A stretch of 64,000 bases of DNA from Kushneria phyllosphaerae (GCF_900312995.1 NZ_ONZI01000003.1:620001-684000); one strand, 5' to 3'. Shown: positions 17,349-26,656, numbered from the stretch's first letter. The notes: generated from the sequence alone by a model not told the origin. Program-made: numbers and translations.

Positions 17349-19562
17349 ATGATGCCCTCCAGCACTGAACACTTACCGGATACGGCTCATGAGGAGCTCT
17401 CCTTTCTCGCCACCTGTCCGCGCAGCATGGAAACCCTGCTGGTCGAGGAACTGACCGGACTTGGCGCCAATGTGGCCCGCACCAGTGTGTCCAGCGTCCA
17501 TGGCAGCGCCTCCCGTGAGGTGCTTTATCGCCTGTGTCTCTGGTCACGTCTGGCCAATCGCATCATTCTGGTTACCGGCCGTTTCGAGGAGGTGGAAGAT
17601 GGCCCGGCCCTGGTGGCGGCTTCCCACAGTATCGAGTGGGAGACCCTGATCACGCCCGGTGCCAGCCTGCGGGTCGATTTCCACGGCGAAAGCGCCCAGA
17701 TTCGTCACACACGCTTTGGCGCACAATGCATCAAGGATGGCGTGGTGGATCGTTTTCAGGATCATGGGCTGGCCCGGCCGGAGATCGAGCCGAAAGGGGC
17801 AGATCTGCGTCTTTATGCGCATCTGCATCGTGGCCGGCTGGTATTGGGTCTCGATCTTTCCGGCGACAGCCTGCACCTGCGGGGCTATCGCCTGGACGGT
17901 GCCAATGCACCGCTCAAGGAGAATCTGGCGGCGGCACTTCTGGTGCGTGCCGACTGGCCCGCGCGCGCCGGACGTGGCGAAAGCCTGTTTGACCCGATGT
18001 GCGGCTCTGGCACGCTTTTGATCGAGGCGGCGCTCATGGCCTGTGATGTGGCCCCCAACCTGCAGCGCCGGCGTTTTGGTTTCCACGGCTGGGCCGGCCA
18101 CGACGAGACGCAATGGCAGGAAGTTCATGGGGAAGCGGCGCATCGAGCCCGCGTTGGTCGACACGACTGTCAAATCACATTCTGCGGTCGCGATCACAAC
18201 CTGCGTGCCGTGGAAGCGTCGCACGCCAATGCCGAACGGGCCGGCGTTGCGTCATTGATCCGCATCGAGCATGGTGATGCACTCTCCAATCCTCCGGTGA
18301 TGACTCCCGGACTGGTGGTCACCAACCCGCCCTATGGCGAGCGCCTGGGCGAACTGCCGGCGTTGATCAGCCTGTATCAGGGTCTGGGGGCGCTGCTGCG
18401 CGAACACTTCACGGGCTGGTCGGTCGCGCTTTTGACCGGTGATCCAAAGCTTGGTCACCGGCTGGGCATGAAGGCCCATCGTCAGTACGCCTTCAAAAAC
18501 GGCAGTCTGGATACCAAACTGTTGTTGATTGACGTGCATGCGCGGGCAACACCGGAAGTGCAGGAGCAGACGCCGGCTCCCCGGAAAGCGGATGACACTG
18601 CCAGCGCCGTGACCCATTCGGCCGGCGCGCAGATGTTTGCCAACCGTCTCAGGAAAAACCAGAAGCGCCTGTCGAAATGGCTCAAGCGCTCGGGCGTGGA
18701 GTGCTACCGGCTCTATGATGCGGACATGCCCGAATACGCGCTGGCCATCGATATTTATGGCGCCTGGGTCCATGTGCAGGAATACGCCGCACCGCGTTCG
18801 ATCAATGCCGGCCAGGCCGAGCGACGTCTATTGGAAGCGGTAGGGGTGCTGCCGGAAGTGCTAGGCGTGGCGGCGGATTACATCTTCCTGAAGCGTCGTG
18901 AACGCCAGTCGGGCCGTGCCCAGTACGAACGTCGCGACAGCTCCGGACAGCGCTTTCAGGTAGGTGAGGGCAGCGCTAAACTATGGGTCAATCTGCGCGA
19001 CTATCTTGATACCGGCCTGTTTCTGGACCATCGACCCGTGCGCCGCTGGCTGTTTGAAAACGCCTCCGGCAAGCGCGTGCTCAACCTGTTTTGCTATACC
19101 GCCACGGCCAGCGTGCAGGCGGTGCTGGGCGGGGCAAGCGAGAGTCTGAGTATCGATATGTCCAATACCTATCTTGGGTGGGCCGAGGACAACTTCCGCC
19201 TCAATCGGCTCGACATGTCACGTCATCGACTGGTGCGCGAGGACTGCATGGCCTGGCTTGAAAGATCCGGGCCGCAGTTTGATCTCATCTTCATGGATCC
19301 GCCGACGTTCTCCAACTCCAAGAAGATGGACAACGTGCTGGATATTCAGCGGGATCATGTCCACATGATCGAGCGGGCCATGGCGCATCTGACACCCACG
19401 GGCACGCTGTTGTTTTCCAACAATCTGCGTCGTTTCCAGATGGATGAAAGCGTCAATACACGCTTTGAAGTGACCGCGCTGTCAAAACAGATGCTGGATC
19501 CGGATTTCGAACGACGTCCCGATATTCACCACGTCTACGAGATTCGTCATCGTATTGCCTAG
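17349..19562 (+). CDS. rlmL: bifunctional 23S rRNA methyltransferase RlmKL (m7G2069 / m2G2445)
   Basis: One polypeptide with two SAM methyltransferases that modify helix 74 of 23S rRNA. From the N-terminus: a THUMP RNA-binding domain (about residues 55-170), the RlmL domain with FDPMCGSGTLLIEAA (from about 214) and TNPPYGER (about 325-332), then the RlmK domain with LNLFCYTATASVQ (from 578) and MDPPTFSNSK (from 649). The 737 residues match the fused form found in gammaproteobacteria. An AGGAA lies about 11 bases before the ATG; a second ATG follows immediately. Its stop overlaps the convergent WGR gene by 4 bases. Confidence 0.96.
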   Translation: MMPSSTEHLPDTAHEELSFLATCPRSMETLLVEELTGLGANVARTSVSSVHGSASREVLYRLCLWSRLANRIILVTGRFEEVEDGPALVAASHSIEWETLITPGASLRVDFHGESAQIRHTRFGAQCIKDGVVDRFQDHGLARPEIEPKGADLRLYAHLHRGRLVLGLDLSGDSLHLRGYRLDGANAPLKENLAAALLVRADWPARAGRGESLFDPMCGSGTLLIEAALMACDVAPNLQRRRFGFHGWAGHDETQWQEVHGEAAHRARVGRHDCQITFCGRDHNLRAVEASHANAERAGVASLIRIEHGDALSNPPVMTPGLVVTNPPYGERLGELPALISLYQGLGALLREHFTGWSVALLTGDPKLGHRLGMKAHRQYAFKNGSLDTKLLLIDVHARATPEVQEQTPAPRKADDTASAVTHSAGAQMFANRLRKNQKRLSKWLKRSGVECYRLYDADMPEYALAIDIYGAWVHVQEYAAPRSINAGQAERRLLEAVGVLPEVLGVAADYIFLKRRERQSGRAQYERRDSSGQRFQVGEGSAKLWVNLRDYLDTGLFLDHRPVRRWLFENASGKRVLNLFCYTATASVQAVLGGASESLSIDMSNTYLGWAEDNFRLNRLDMSRHRLVREDCMAWLERSGPQFDLIFMDPPTFSNSKKMDNVLDIQRDHVHMIERAMAHLTPTGTLLFSNNLRRFQMDESVNTRFEVTALSKQMLDPDFERRPDIHHVYEIRHRIA

Positions 19563-19840
19563 CGGCCATCCAGCAGCGACAGCTGGCGCACGGCGTCCCG
19601 GGCTTCCGGGGCGTCGTCACTGGTTTCCAGTACCTTTGCAAAGCCGCGCAGTCCCTGAATATGGTCCACGTCACTGACCCAGGTCATTGCCTGGGTGTAG
19701 TCCTCGGCCAGCGCATGCTGAATGCCCCCGTAGGCGGTACCGATCTGTCCCCAGGCGCGGACAAAGATCCAGTCACCGAACATGTCCTGATGAACGTGCA
19801 CGAGGACATAGTCATGTTCGCTCTCCCAGCGGATGATCAA
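19559..19840 (-). CDS. small WGR-domain-like protein
   Basis: A 93-residue protein made almost entirely of one WGR-like domain: HDYVLVHVHQD, then GDWIFVRAWGQIGT with the Trp-Gly core (here WGQ rather than WGR), and a closing HIQGLRGFAKV. WGR domains bind nucleic acid in PARPs and some bacterial proteins; for stand-alone bacterial ones the role is not established. The start is a TTG at 19840 with AGGAG seven bases upstream. The upstream in-frame ATG would add 36 residues unlike the domain. It is convergent with and overlaps rlmKL by 4 bases, and is divergent from pdxB. Confidence 0.72.
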   Translation of the reverse strand: MIIRWESEHDYVLVHVHQDMFGDWIFVRAWGQIGTAYGGIQHALAEDYTQAMTWVSDVDHIQGLRGFAKVLETSDDAPEARDAVRQLSLLDGR

Positions 19841-20011
19841 GGCAGCGCTCCTGTGTAATATTGAGAAGGAAAGTGAGGGCAGTGCTGGCGGCTGCGCCAG
19901 CAGGGCGCCGATTGTAACGGTCGCGGGCGTTTCGACAAAGCAGAGCACACCGGCAGTCGTTTGTTGCTCGGTGTGTCATTCATTCACGGCAGTGCAGGTA
20001 TCGATTGAATC

Positions 20012-21163
20012 ATGCGTATTGTGGCAGATGAGAACATTCCACTGGCCGAGGCCTTTTTCGCGGATCACGGCGAACTGGTGCGCCTTCCCGGTCGTGAGAT
20101 GACCCGTGAGCAGGTGCGTGATGCCGATATCCTGCTGGTGCGCTCGGTCACTCGTGTCAATGCCGAGCTGCTGACAGGCTCGCGTGTCAGGTTTGTGGGT
20201 ACGGCGACCATCGGGCGTGATCACGTGGATCAGGACTGGCTGGCTGAGCAGGGCATTGGCTTTGCCAGCGCCCCGGGATGCAACGCCGATTCGGTCGGTG
20301 ACTATGTGATTTCGACGCTGCTGTTGTTCGGTGAGGAGGATGGCGTGGCGCTGACGGATCGCGTGGTCGGGGTCGTCGGCGCCGGCAACGTTGGCGGAAG
20401 ACTGGTCGAGCGGCTTCGAGCGCTGGGCATCCGTTGCCTGATCTGTGATCCACCGCGCGCCGCGCAGGAGAGCAGTGAGGACTTTGTCAGCCTTGAAGCG
20501 CTGATCGAGCAGGCTGATGTCGTTTCCGTGCATACGCCGCTGATAAAAGGCGGAGACCATCCCACGCACCATCTTTTGTCCGGGTCGCATATCGAGGCAC
20601 TGCGTACCGACCAGATCCTGATCAGTGCCGGGCGCGGTGACTGCGTGGATGGCCGGGCGCTGAGTGTGCGTCTTGAGCGCGATCCTGATCTGCGCGTGGT
20701 GCTCGATGTGTGGGAAAACGAGCCGGACATCGATGAAGTGCTGTATCGCCGGGCCGCCATTGCTACCCCCCACATTGCCGGCTACAGCCTGGATGGCAAG
20801 CTGAGGGGTACCGAGATGCTCTACCAGGCCATGAGTCGTCACTTTGGTCTGCCGGTGCGCAAGCAACTGGGACAGCTCAAGCCCGAGAACTGGCTGCGCC
20901 GGATTGCCATTTCCCGTCGGGCGCCCCCACAGGAAGCACTGCTGCTGTGTACGCGCACTTGCTATGACGTGCGCCGCGATACGCTGCTGTTTGAGCGCTA
21001 CCGGCGTCAGTACGGCATGGCAAAGGGCTTTGATCTGATGCGCCGCGAATATCCCACGCGCCGTGAGTTCTCAACGCTGCGCGTGGAGCTCAAGCACAGT
21101 GCTGGCGCCGTGAGGGAGGTGCTAGAAAGCGCAGGCTTTGCCATACGCGCGCCGCGAAAGTAA
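20012..21163 (+). CDS. pdxB: erythronate-4-phosphate dehydrogenase PdxB
   Basis: Second step of the DXP-dependent pyridoxal phosphate pathway: oxidises 4-phosphoerythronate. It belongs to the D-2-hydroxyacid dehydrogenase family. The 383 residues begin MRIVADENIPLAEAFF, a hallmark of PdxB. They carry RFVGTATIGRDHVD, the NAD-binding VGVVGAGNVGGRLVERL, the catalytic Arg/Glu/His segments (LISAGRGDCVDGRAL, VLDVWENEP, IATPHIAGYS) and the PdxB-specific C-terminal dimerisation domain. Monocistronic; faces the MFS gene tail to tail. Confidence 0.96.
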   Translation: MRIVADENIPLAEAFFADHGELVRLPGREMTREQVRDADILLVRSVTRVNAELLTGSRVRFVGTATIGRDHVDQDWLAEQGIGFASAPGCNADSVGDYVISTLLLFGEEDGVALTDRVVGVVGAGNVGGRLVERLRALGIRCLICDPPRAAQESSEDFVSLEALIEQADVVSVHTPLIKGGDHPTHHLLSGSHIEALRTDQILISAGRGDCVDGRALSVRLERDPDLRVVLDVWENEPDIDEVLYRRAAIATPHIAGYSLDGKLRGTEMLYQAMSRHFGLPVRKQLGQLKPENWLRRIAISRRAPPQEALLLCTRTCYDVRRDTLLFERYRRQYGMAKGFDLMRREYPTRREFSTLRVELKHSAGAVREVLESAGFAIRAPRK

Positions 21164-21252
21164 TACCTTGTTCAGGGCTATTTGCGGTGCGCCCTGTGTC
21201 GAGTTGGAACGCCCGGGCCATCCTGTCGATGAGCTGCCCGGGTCAGCATGCA

Positions 21253-22413
21253 TTATGGGTATCGCTGCAGCAGCCAGAGGCCCAGCGCACTGACGCCAAG
21301 GCTTAAGGCGGCAAACATCGTGAAGGTGGCCGTGTAGCCCTGAGACCCCACAAGCCAGCCGGCCAGCGGGGAGCCGATGACCTGACCGATCGAGGTGGCC
21401 AGCAGCGGAGGGATGGGGCCAAGGGCGGGGGTATCCAGCATGATTTGTATGCCCCTGACCAGATAGAAGCCGGTCAGGGTCATGTAGCCGGCACCGAACA
21501 GGGTCGCTGACAGCAGGGCGCAAGGAAAATTGCCCGGGGCCAGCGCCAGCAGACCAAGCGCCACGGCAATGACCACAAGACCGGCCGCATGCGTCATGAT
21601 GGCCCCAAAGCGGGCGATAAGATCACCAACGCTGCCGCCGGTCAGCCCACCCAGACCAACGGCAAGCCACATCCATGCTGCCTGACTGGACGCCATGCCA
21701 CCGCCGGTCATGACAGCGTCAGGCGCAAAGACCCAGTAGGCGGCGCTGGCCATCCCCATCAGGGCTGCCAGCCCACTCAGACGTGCAATACTCAACCACT
21801 GCTCTAGTGTCACGGATGAAAGCACTGCCCGCCGCTGTGGCAGCTCGGCGTCTCGCACCTCTCCCGGCAGGTAGTAAAGCGCCCCCAGAGCGCCAAGGGC
21901 GGCCAGCGCGGCGAAACCCATATAGGCGCTGCGCCAGGCTTCGGCCCAGATCAAAACGGCCGGCATGGCAAAGGCAATGCCCACGCTGGTGCCTGCATTG
22001 GTAATGGCATTGACCCGTCCTCTCAGACTGTCAGGGACGATGCGATAGACGGCTTCGGCCATGACCGGTGAGGAAAGCCCGGTACTGATCCCGCAGGTCA
22101 GCACGCCGGCTGCCAAAATTGACGATGAGGGCGCCAGCGCAATCATGACCAGCCCGGCCGTGGCCAGAATTGTCGCGGCCACTGCGGTGCGTCTTACCCC
22201 CAGAAACCGTGTGATGCCGGGCGCTGCCACGATGGCGATGACAAAACTCAGAAAGGGCAGGGCGCCGATCACCCCGGCCATGGTGGGCATGATGGTCATC
22301 TCATCGCGTATGGCCGGCAGAAAAAGCCCAAAGACGAAGCGCGCCAGACCGTACGTAATGGCGATGATGCCGCTGCCAAGGATGGCCATGCCGACCGAGG
22401 TCAAGGGACTCAT
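21253..22413 (-). CDS. MFS transporter, substrate unknown
   Basis: A 386-residue integral membrane protein with about twelve hydrophobic helices and major-facilitator features: ITYGLARFVFGLFLPAIRD in helix 1, PGITRFLGVRRTAV in the loop 2-3 position, and GRVNAITNAGTSVGIAFA in helix 5. It resembles the YbfB/YjiJ-like branch by general pattern. It overlaps the upstream TetR gene by 4 bases (ATGA), so the two are translationally coupled and the regulator probably controls the pump. The substrate cannot be read from sequence; efflux of a toxic compound is the usual role for this arrangement. Confidence 0.88.
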   Translation of the reverse strand: MSPLTSVGMAILGSGIIAITYGLARFVFGLFLPAIRDEMTIMPTMAGVIGALPFLSFVIAIVAAPGITRFLGVRRTAVAATILATAGLVMIALAPSSSILAAGVLTCGISTGLSSPVMAEAVYRIVPDSLRGRVNAITNAGTSVGIAFAMPAVLIWAEAWRSAYMGFAALAALGALGALYYLPGEVRDAELPQRRAVLSSVTLEQWLSIARLSGLAALMGMASAAYWVFAPDAVMTGGGMASSQAAWMWLAVGLGGLTGGSVGDLIARFGAIMTHAAGLVVIAVALGLLALAPGNFPCALLSATLFGAGYMTLTGFYLVRGIQIMLDTPALGPIPPLLATSIGQVIGSPLAGWLVGSQGYTATFTMFAALSLGVSALGLWLLQRYP

Positions 22414-22976
22414 GGCCCATCCCTCATTGCTGCGTCGAGCACAAGCTCGATCATCTCTCGCGTATCGGCCAGCGCCGTGGCCACGCCCAGCAGCGCCACC
22501 GTGGTGTTACTGCCTTCAAGCACCGTGAACAGTCGTCTTGCAAGCCCCGGGCAGTGTGCCAGTCCATCACGGGCCACCGCTGCCTCGATGCGCTGTAAAA
22601 GATCATTTTTGGCGCCGACGGCGAGTGCATGAATGGTCGCGCTGTGTTCGGCGAATTCCCCCATGGCCTTGAGCATGATGCAGCCATGCTGACTGTAGGC
22701 GTTTAGCCATTGGCCATGTGCCTCGGCCAGTGCGCTTGTCGCATGACCTTCAGGAGCGCTGGCCACGGCGATATCAAGGCTTTTGATAAAGCGCTGGTTG
22801 CGCGCGTCCAGCACCGCAAGGATCAACGCCTCCTTGGAGCTGAAGTGATTGTAGAGGGTCATGCGGACCACGCCGGCCGCTGACACGATGCGATCGATCC
22901 CGGTGGCGTGAAACCCCTGCTCATGAAAAAGCTGTTCGGCAGTAGTCAGCAAATGGTCACGTTTGGAAACAGGCAT
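22410..22976 (-). CDS. TetR/AcrR family repressor of the adjacent MFS gene
   Basis: 188-residue regulator. The N-terminal helix-turn-helix reads HLLTTAEQLFHEQGFHATGI then SAAGVVRMTLYNHFSSKEAL, the TetR signature; the remainder is a ligand-binding helical bundle of low similarity to anything I know. The ATG at 22976 is preceded by AGGAGG with 8-base spacing; a longer in-frame start is unlikely. First gene of a tetR-MFS operon. A palindrome just upstream (22992-23007) is a candidate autoregulatory operator. Confidence 0.9.
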   Translation of the reverse strand: MPVSKRDHLLTTAEQLFHEQGFHATGIDRIVSAAGVVRMTLYNHFSSKEALILAVLDARNQRFIKSLDIAVASAPEGHATSALAEAHGQWLNAYSQHGCIMLKAMGEFAEHSATIHALAVGAKNDLLQRIEAAVARDGLAHCPGLARRLFTVLEGSNTTVALLGVATALADTREMIELVLDAAMRDGP

Positions 22977-22991
22977 GTGCGGCGCCTCCTG

Positions 22992-23007
22992 TATAGACCG
23001 ATCTATA
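22992..23007. promoter_or_regulatory. candidate TetR-family operator
   Basis: TATAGACCGATCTATA: 6-bp arms TATAGA/TCTATA around CCGA, 16 bases upstream of the tetR start codon. AT-rich palindromes of this size and position are typical autoregulatory sites for TetR repressors. Binding is inferred. Confidence 0.6.
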
Positions 23008-23129
23008 TAAATTCGATGCAAGACCTCTGTCAAAGCGTTATCCGTGGGTATCGACCAAAGAGATTTAATGCCCCATCAATGGGGGTTGATACGACGAGCG
23101 AATCGATGCAAACGCCATGAAACGACCAT

Positions 23130-23159
23130 AAAAAAGCCCGCCAGAAGGCGGGCTTTTTT
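23130..23159. terminator. bidirectional terminator downstream of htpX
   Basis: AAAAAGCCCGCC/GGCGGGCTTTTT stem with an AGAA loop, A run on one side and T run on the other. It terminates the leftward htpX transcript. Confidence 0.92.
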
Positions 23160-23188
23160 GTGTCTGTCACGACATGTAGGTCATGGCA

Positions 23189-24091
23189 TTACTGCTGGTA
23201 GGCCGCCTTTTTCAAAGCCGCGATGCGATCGTCCAGCGGCGGGTGGCTGGCAAAGAGCCTTTCCATGAGCTTGCGGGTCTGACCGGTCGTGATGGCAAAG
23301 GCGGTCAGCGAATCCGGCATCTGATCGGGCATGTTCTGCTGCGCCTTGAGGCGTGCCAGAGCATTGATCATGGCGCCGCTACCGGCAAGCCTTGCCCCGG
23401 CTTCATCGGCCCGGTACTCACGATAGCGCGAGAACCACGCCACGATAATGGAGGCGATCAGGCCGAACACGATCTCAAGCACCATGACCACGGCGAAATA
23501 GCCCATGAATCCGAGACCGCCGCCTTCATCGTCACGGCGCAGGAAGCTGTCCAGCACCTGGGCGACGATACGAGCGAAGAACATGACAAAGGTGTTCAAA
23601 ACGCCCTGAATCAAGGACAGGGTGACCATGTCGCCGTTGGCCACGTGGCCAATTTCATGGCCCAGTACGGCGCGGACCTCTTCGGGGCGCATCTGGTTGA
23701 GCAGGCCGGCCGAGACACACACCAGCGCGTCGTTCTTGTTCCAGCCGGTGGCAAAGGCGTTGGCCTGCTGAGCCGGAAAGATACCCACTTCAGGCATCTT
23801 GATGCCGGCATCGCGCGCAAGCTCGGCCACGGTGTCGTAAAGCCACTGCTCGTTGGCATTGCTCGGGCGGTCGATGATCTGCGCCTTGGTGCTCATCTTC
23901 GCCATTTTCTTGGACAGCAGCAGCGATACCAGCGAACCGGCCATGCCGAAGACAAAGCAGAAGATCAGCAGCGAGGTCAGATTGAGCCCGCTGCCGGCAA
24001 GGTAGTTTTCCACGCCCAGAAGGCGCAGCGTAATGCTGGCCACCAGCACTACTGCCAGGTTGGTGGCAAGAAAGAGGACAATCCTCATCAT
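23189..24091 (-). CDS. htpX: protease HtpX (M48 membrane zinc metalloprotease)
   Basis: Inner-membrane quality-control protease that works with FtsH on damaged membrane proteins. The 300 residues show two N-terminal membrane helices (about 4-24 and 35-58), the zinc motif HEIGH (H145, E146, H149), two further hydrophobic stretches (about 155-185 and 190-225), and [15 protein letters not shown] supplying the third zinc ligand. GGAGA lies 9 bases before the first of two adjacent ATG codons. In enterobacteria the gene answers to envelope or heat stress; I did not find a convincing CpxR or sigma-32 site here. Confidence 0.96.
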   Translation of the reverse strand: MMRIVLFLATNLAVVLVASITLRLLGVENYLAGSGLNLTSLLIFCFVFGMAGSLVSLLLSKKMAKMSTKAQIIDRPSNANEQWLYDTVAELARDAGIKMPEVGIFPAQQANAFATGWNKNDALVCVSAGLLNQMRPEEVRAVLGHEIGHVANGDMVTLSLIQGVLNTFVMFFARIVAQVLDSFLRRDDEGGGLGFMGYFAVVMVLEIVFGLIASIIVAWFSRYREYRADEAGARLAGSGAMINALARLKAQQNMPDQMPDSLTAFAITTGQTRKLMERLFASHPPLDDRIAALKKAAYQQ

Positions 24092-24220
24092 GACCGGTGG
24101 TCTCCATTGGGTAATGCGTCGATCGGTAGTCCATAGGGACCGCGAGGGTCTCCAGCGACAGACTTTAGATAAGTGCTGTCGCCAGGAGTTTCAATCACAC
24201 CTTAAGGATCGTTTAGGTGA

Positions 24221-25441
24221 TCACGCCTGACGGCGGCGGGCGAGAAACCGCCCAAGGCGATCAATGGCATCTTCAAGCTGTTCGGCCCAGGGCAGGGTCA
24301 CGATGCGCAGGTGATCGGGGGTCGGCCAGTTAAATGCGGTGCCCTGAACCAGCAGCATCTTCTCCTCAAGCAGTAGATCAAGCACCAGCTGCTGGTCGTT
24401 TTTGACGTCATACATGGCCGGGTCAAGCCGCGGGAACATGTAGAGGGCACCGCGGGGCTTCACGCAGCTGACACCAGGGATCTCGTTGAGCTTTTCCCAC
24501 GCCGCATCGCGCTGGGCCAGCAGACGCCCGCCCGGCAGGACCAGATCATTGATCGACTGATATCCGCCAAGGGCGGTCTGGATGGCGTGCTGTGCCGGTA
24601 CATTGGCGCAAAGACGCATGGAGGCGAGCATGTCCAGCCCCTGAATATAATCACGGGCATGGCGCTTTTCGCCGGAGACGATCATCCAGCCGGAGCGAAA
24701 ACCGGCGCAGCGATAGCTCTTGGAAAGGCCGTTCATGGTAATGATCAAAAGATCATCGGCCAGTGACGCTGTGGGGGTATGGACTGCCCCGTCGTAAAGG
24801 ATCTTGTCGTAGATCTCATCGGAAAAGACGATCAGGCCGTGCTCGCGGGCGACCTGCAGCACGTTTTCAATCACCTGCCTTGAATAGACCGCGCCGGTCG
24901 GGTTGTTCGGGTTGATCAGCACGATCGCCTTGGTGCGCGCCGTGACCTTTTGGCGAATATCCTCGATATCCGGCTCCCAGTCCTGCGCCTCGTCACACAG
25001 GTAATGCACGGCCTGGCCGCTGGCGAGATTGACCGCCGCCGTCCAGAGCGGATAGTCCGGGGCGGGCACCAGCACTTCATCGCTGTCATCGAGCAGCGCC
25101 TGCATGGCCATCACGATCAGCTCGGAGACGCCGTTGCCGACATAGATGTCCTCGATGCCCACGCCTTCCACGCGGTTGCGCTGGCATTCCTGCATGATGG
25201 CCTTGCGGGCCGAATAAAGACCCTTCGAGTCACAGTAGCCCTGTGCGGTCGGCAGGTTACGCATGACATCCTGCAGGATCTCTTCGGGGGCCTCGAAACC
25301 AAAGGGGGCCGGGTTACCGATATTGAGCTTCAGGATGCGATGCCCCTCATCCTCGAGCCGTTTGGCGTGCTCAAGTACCGGACCGCGAATGTCATAGGAG
25401 ACGTGGTCGAGCTTGTGGGATTTTCTGATCGGCGTGGTCAT
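24221..25441 (-). CDS. alaA: AlaA-type alanine aminotransferase
   Basis: PLP-dependent fold-type I aminotransferase that makes alanine from pyruvate and glutamate. The 406 residues match E. coli AlaA in length and motifs: SHKLDHVSYDIRGPVL at the N-terminus, LKLNIGNPAPFGFEAP, VGNGVSELIVMAMQALL, PNNPTGAVYS, and the PLP lysine in NGLSKSYRCAGFRSGW (about residue 240). The ATG at 25441 was chosen over an in-frame TTG nine bases upstream; neither has a strong ribosome-binding site. Confidence 0.93.
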   Translation of the reverse strand: MTTPIRKSHKLDHVSYDIRGPVLEHAKRLEDEGHRILKLNIGNPAPFGFEAPEEILQDVMRNLPTAQGYCDSKGLYSARKAIMQECQRNRVEGVGIEDIYVGNGVSELIVMAMQALLDDSDEVLVPAPDYPLWTAAVNLASGQAVHYLCDEAQDWEPDIEDIRQKVTARTKAIVLINPNNPTGAVYSRQVIENVLQVAREHGLIVFSDEIYDKILYDGAVHTPTASLADDLLIITMNGLSKSYRCAGFRSGWMIVSGEKRHARDYIQGLDMLASMRLCANVPAQHAIQTALGGYQSINDLVLPGGRLLAQRDAAWEKLNEIPGVSCVKPRGALYMFPRLDPAMYDVKNDQQLVLDLLLEEKMLLVQGTAFNWPTPDHLRIVTLPWAEQLEDAIDRLGRFLARRRQA

Positions 25442-25518
25442 GCTGCTCAATGGGTCCGCTGGAATGAAAGGGGACAGTCAACGGCCGGGCAAATGCTGTC
25501 CGGTGGATCTGCCATAAC

Positions 25519-25556
25519 CAAAAAATGACAGACATCGTGGGATGGCTGTCATTTCA
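25519..25556 (-). terminator. terminator of rbgA
   Basis: On the minus strand, arms AAATGACAG and CTGTCATTT extend inward with one mismatch to a CCAC loop. They are followed by TTTTTT (25520-25525 region). It separates rbgA from the downstream alaA. Confidence 0.75.
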
Positions 25557-25607
25557 GCATACCGCGGCCTTTGCCCGTGATGCCATCGCTGTCTCACCGC
25601 ATCGGAA

Positions 25608-26546
25608 TCACTGCCCAGGTGGTGTGCCATCGTCGGGTGAGGCGTCATCATCGAGAAAGGTTTCGCCACGATTGAAGCGTTCACGCTCGGCGCGCATGGC
25701 TTCGATGCTTGCCTCGTCGGGAATGTCGGTCGGTGTTTCAAGCGACATGGGCCCCAGTTTGCCACCGCGCAGATCCATCAGCAGGACTTCGGCCCCGCGG
25801 TGCATGTCGACTTCACCGCCGGCACGCAGGCCACCGCGACGGGTGGCGATCTCGCGCACGATGGATTCACCGGTGTCACCCAGCGTGTCGAGCTTATAAC
25901 GCTTTTTTAGTGCTTCGGGATAGCGTTCGGCCAATGCCAGGGCGGCCACCGAGGCAACATCAACATATTCCAGGGCGGTGTCGCGAATGGCGCCGCTGGC
26001 GGCCAGTCGGTAGGCGCTGTTTTGATCCTCGATGCGTGGCCAGAGCACGCCGGGCGTGTCGGTCAGGGCAATACGCTGACCGATTCGGATCTTCTGCTGT
26101 CGCTTGGTCACGGCCGGTTCGTTGCCCGTTTTGGCAATTTTCTTGCCGGCCAGCGTGTTGATCAGTGTGGACTTGCCCACGTTGGGAATGCCCATCACCA
26201 TGACGCGCACATCACGATCTTCACGAATATGGCCCGCCAGTTCATGGCAGAGCCTGTAAAGCGGTTTGAGCTGACGCGTGTCGGTGGTGACCACGGCCAT
26301 GGCCCGCACGTCAGGCAGGGCGTCAAAGTGCTCGATCCATTGCCGGGTAATGGCGGGGTCGGCCAGGTCGGCACGCGACAGCAGTTTCAGTGACGGCTTG
26401 TGGCGGATCAGGTCGGCCAGCATGGGATTGGCGCTGGAGTAGGGCAGGCGCGCATCCAGTACTTCGATGACCACATCAATTTCGGGCAGGGCTTCGCTGA
26501 TCTGGCGTCTGGCCTTGTTCATATGCCCCGGGTACCAGCCCAGCAT
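25608..26546 (-). CDS. rbgA: ribosome biogenesis GTPase RbgA/YlqF
   Basis: Circularly permuted GTPase; in Bacillus it drives late 50S assembly. Begins MLGWYPGHMNKARRQI, the family signature. Motif order is G4-G1-G3: G4 at 57-60, G1 GIPNVGKST (119-127), G3 DTPG (163-166). The G4 box reads SRAD instead of the usual NKxD, so guanine recognition may be altered. The C-terminal region carries KLDTLGDTGESIVREIA and a DMHRGAEVLLMDLRGGKLG block, then an acidic tail. An AGGAGAGAGAT precedes the ATG. It lies between msrB and alaA, each seemingly its own unit. Confidence 0.92.
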   Translation of the reverse strand: MLGWYPGHMNKARRQISEALPEIDVVIEVLDARLPYSSANPMLADLIRHKPSLKLLSRADLADPAITRQWIEHFDALPDVRAMAVVTTDTRQLKPLYRLCHELAGHIREDRDVRVMVMGIPNVGKSTLINTLAGKKIAKTGNEPAVTKRQQKIRIGQRIALTDTPGVLWPRIEDQNSAYRLAASGAIRDTALEYVDVASVAALALAERYPEALKKRYKLDTLGDTGESIVREIATRRGGLRAGGEVDMHRGAEVLLMDLRGGKLGPMSLETPTDIPDEASIEAMRAERERFNRGETFLDDDASPDDGTPPGQ

Positions 26547-26575
26547 ATCTCTCTCCTGTTGCTCTGTAATTTGGC

Positions 26576-26618
26576 GGGTACACTGCGCGCCCCGCGATGG
26601 TGGCCGCGCAGTGTACCC
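26576..26618. repeat. 14-bp perfect inverted repeat between msrB and rbgA
   Basis: GGGTACACTGCGCG (26576-26589) and CGCGCAGTGTACCC (26605-26618) around a 15-base loop. It lies 39 bases past the msrB stop and 30 bases ahead of the rbgA ATG. There is no T run, so it may be a factor-dependent stop, an rbgA leader hairpin or a protein site. Confidence 0.6.
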
Positions 26619-26656
26619 TGTCAGAGGTCGATGCGCTCTACGCGTGAGACAACGGG

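Noticed and set aside
23183..24136. 317-codon plus-strand frame opposite htpX
   Set aside because: Antisense of htpX, which has the HEIGH zinc motif and membrane helices.
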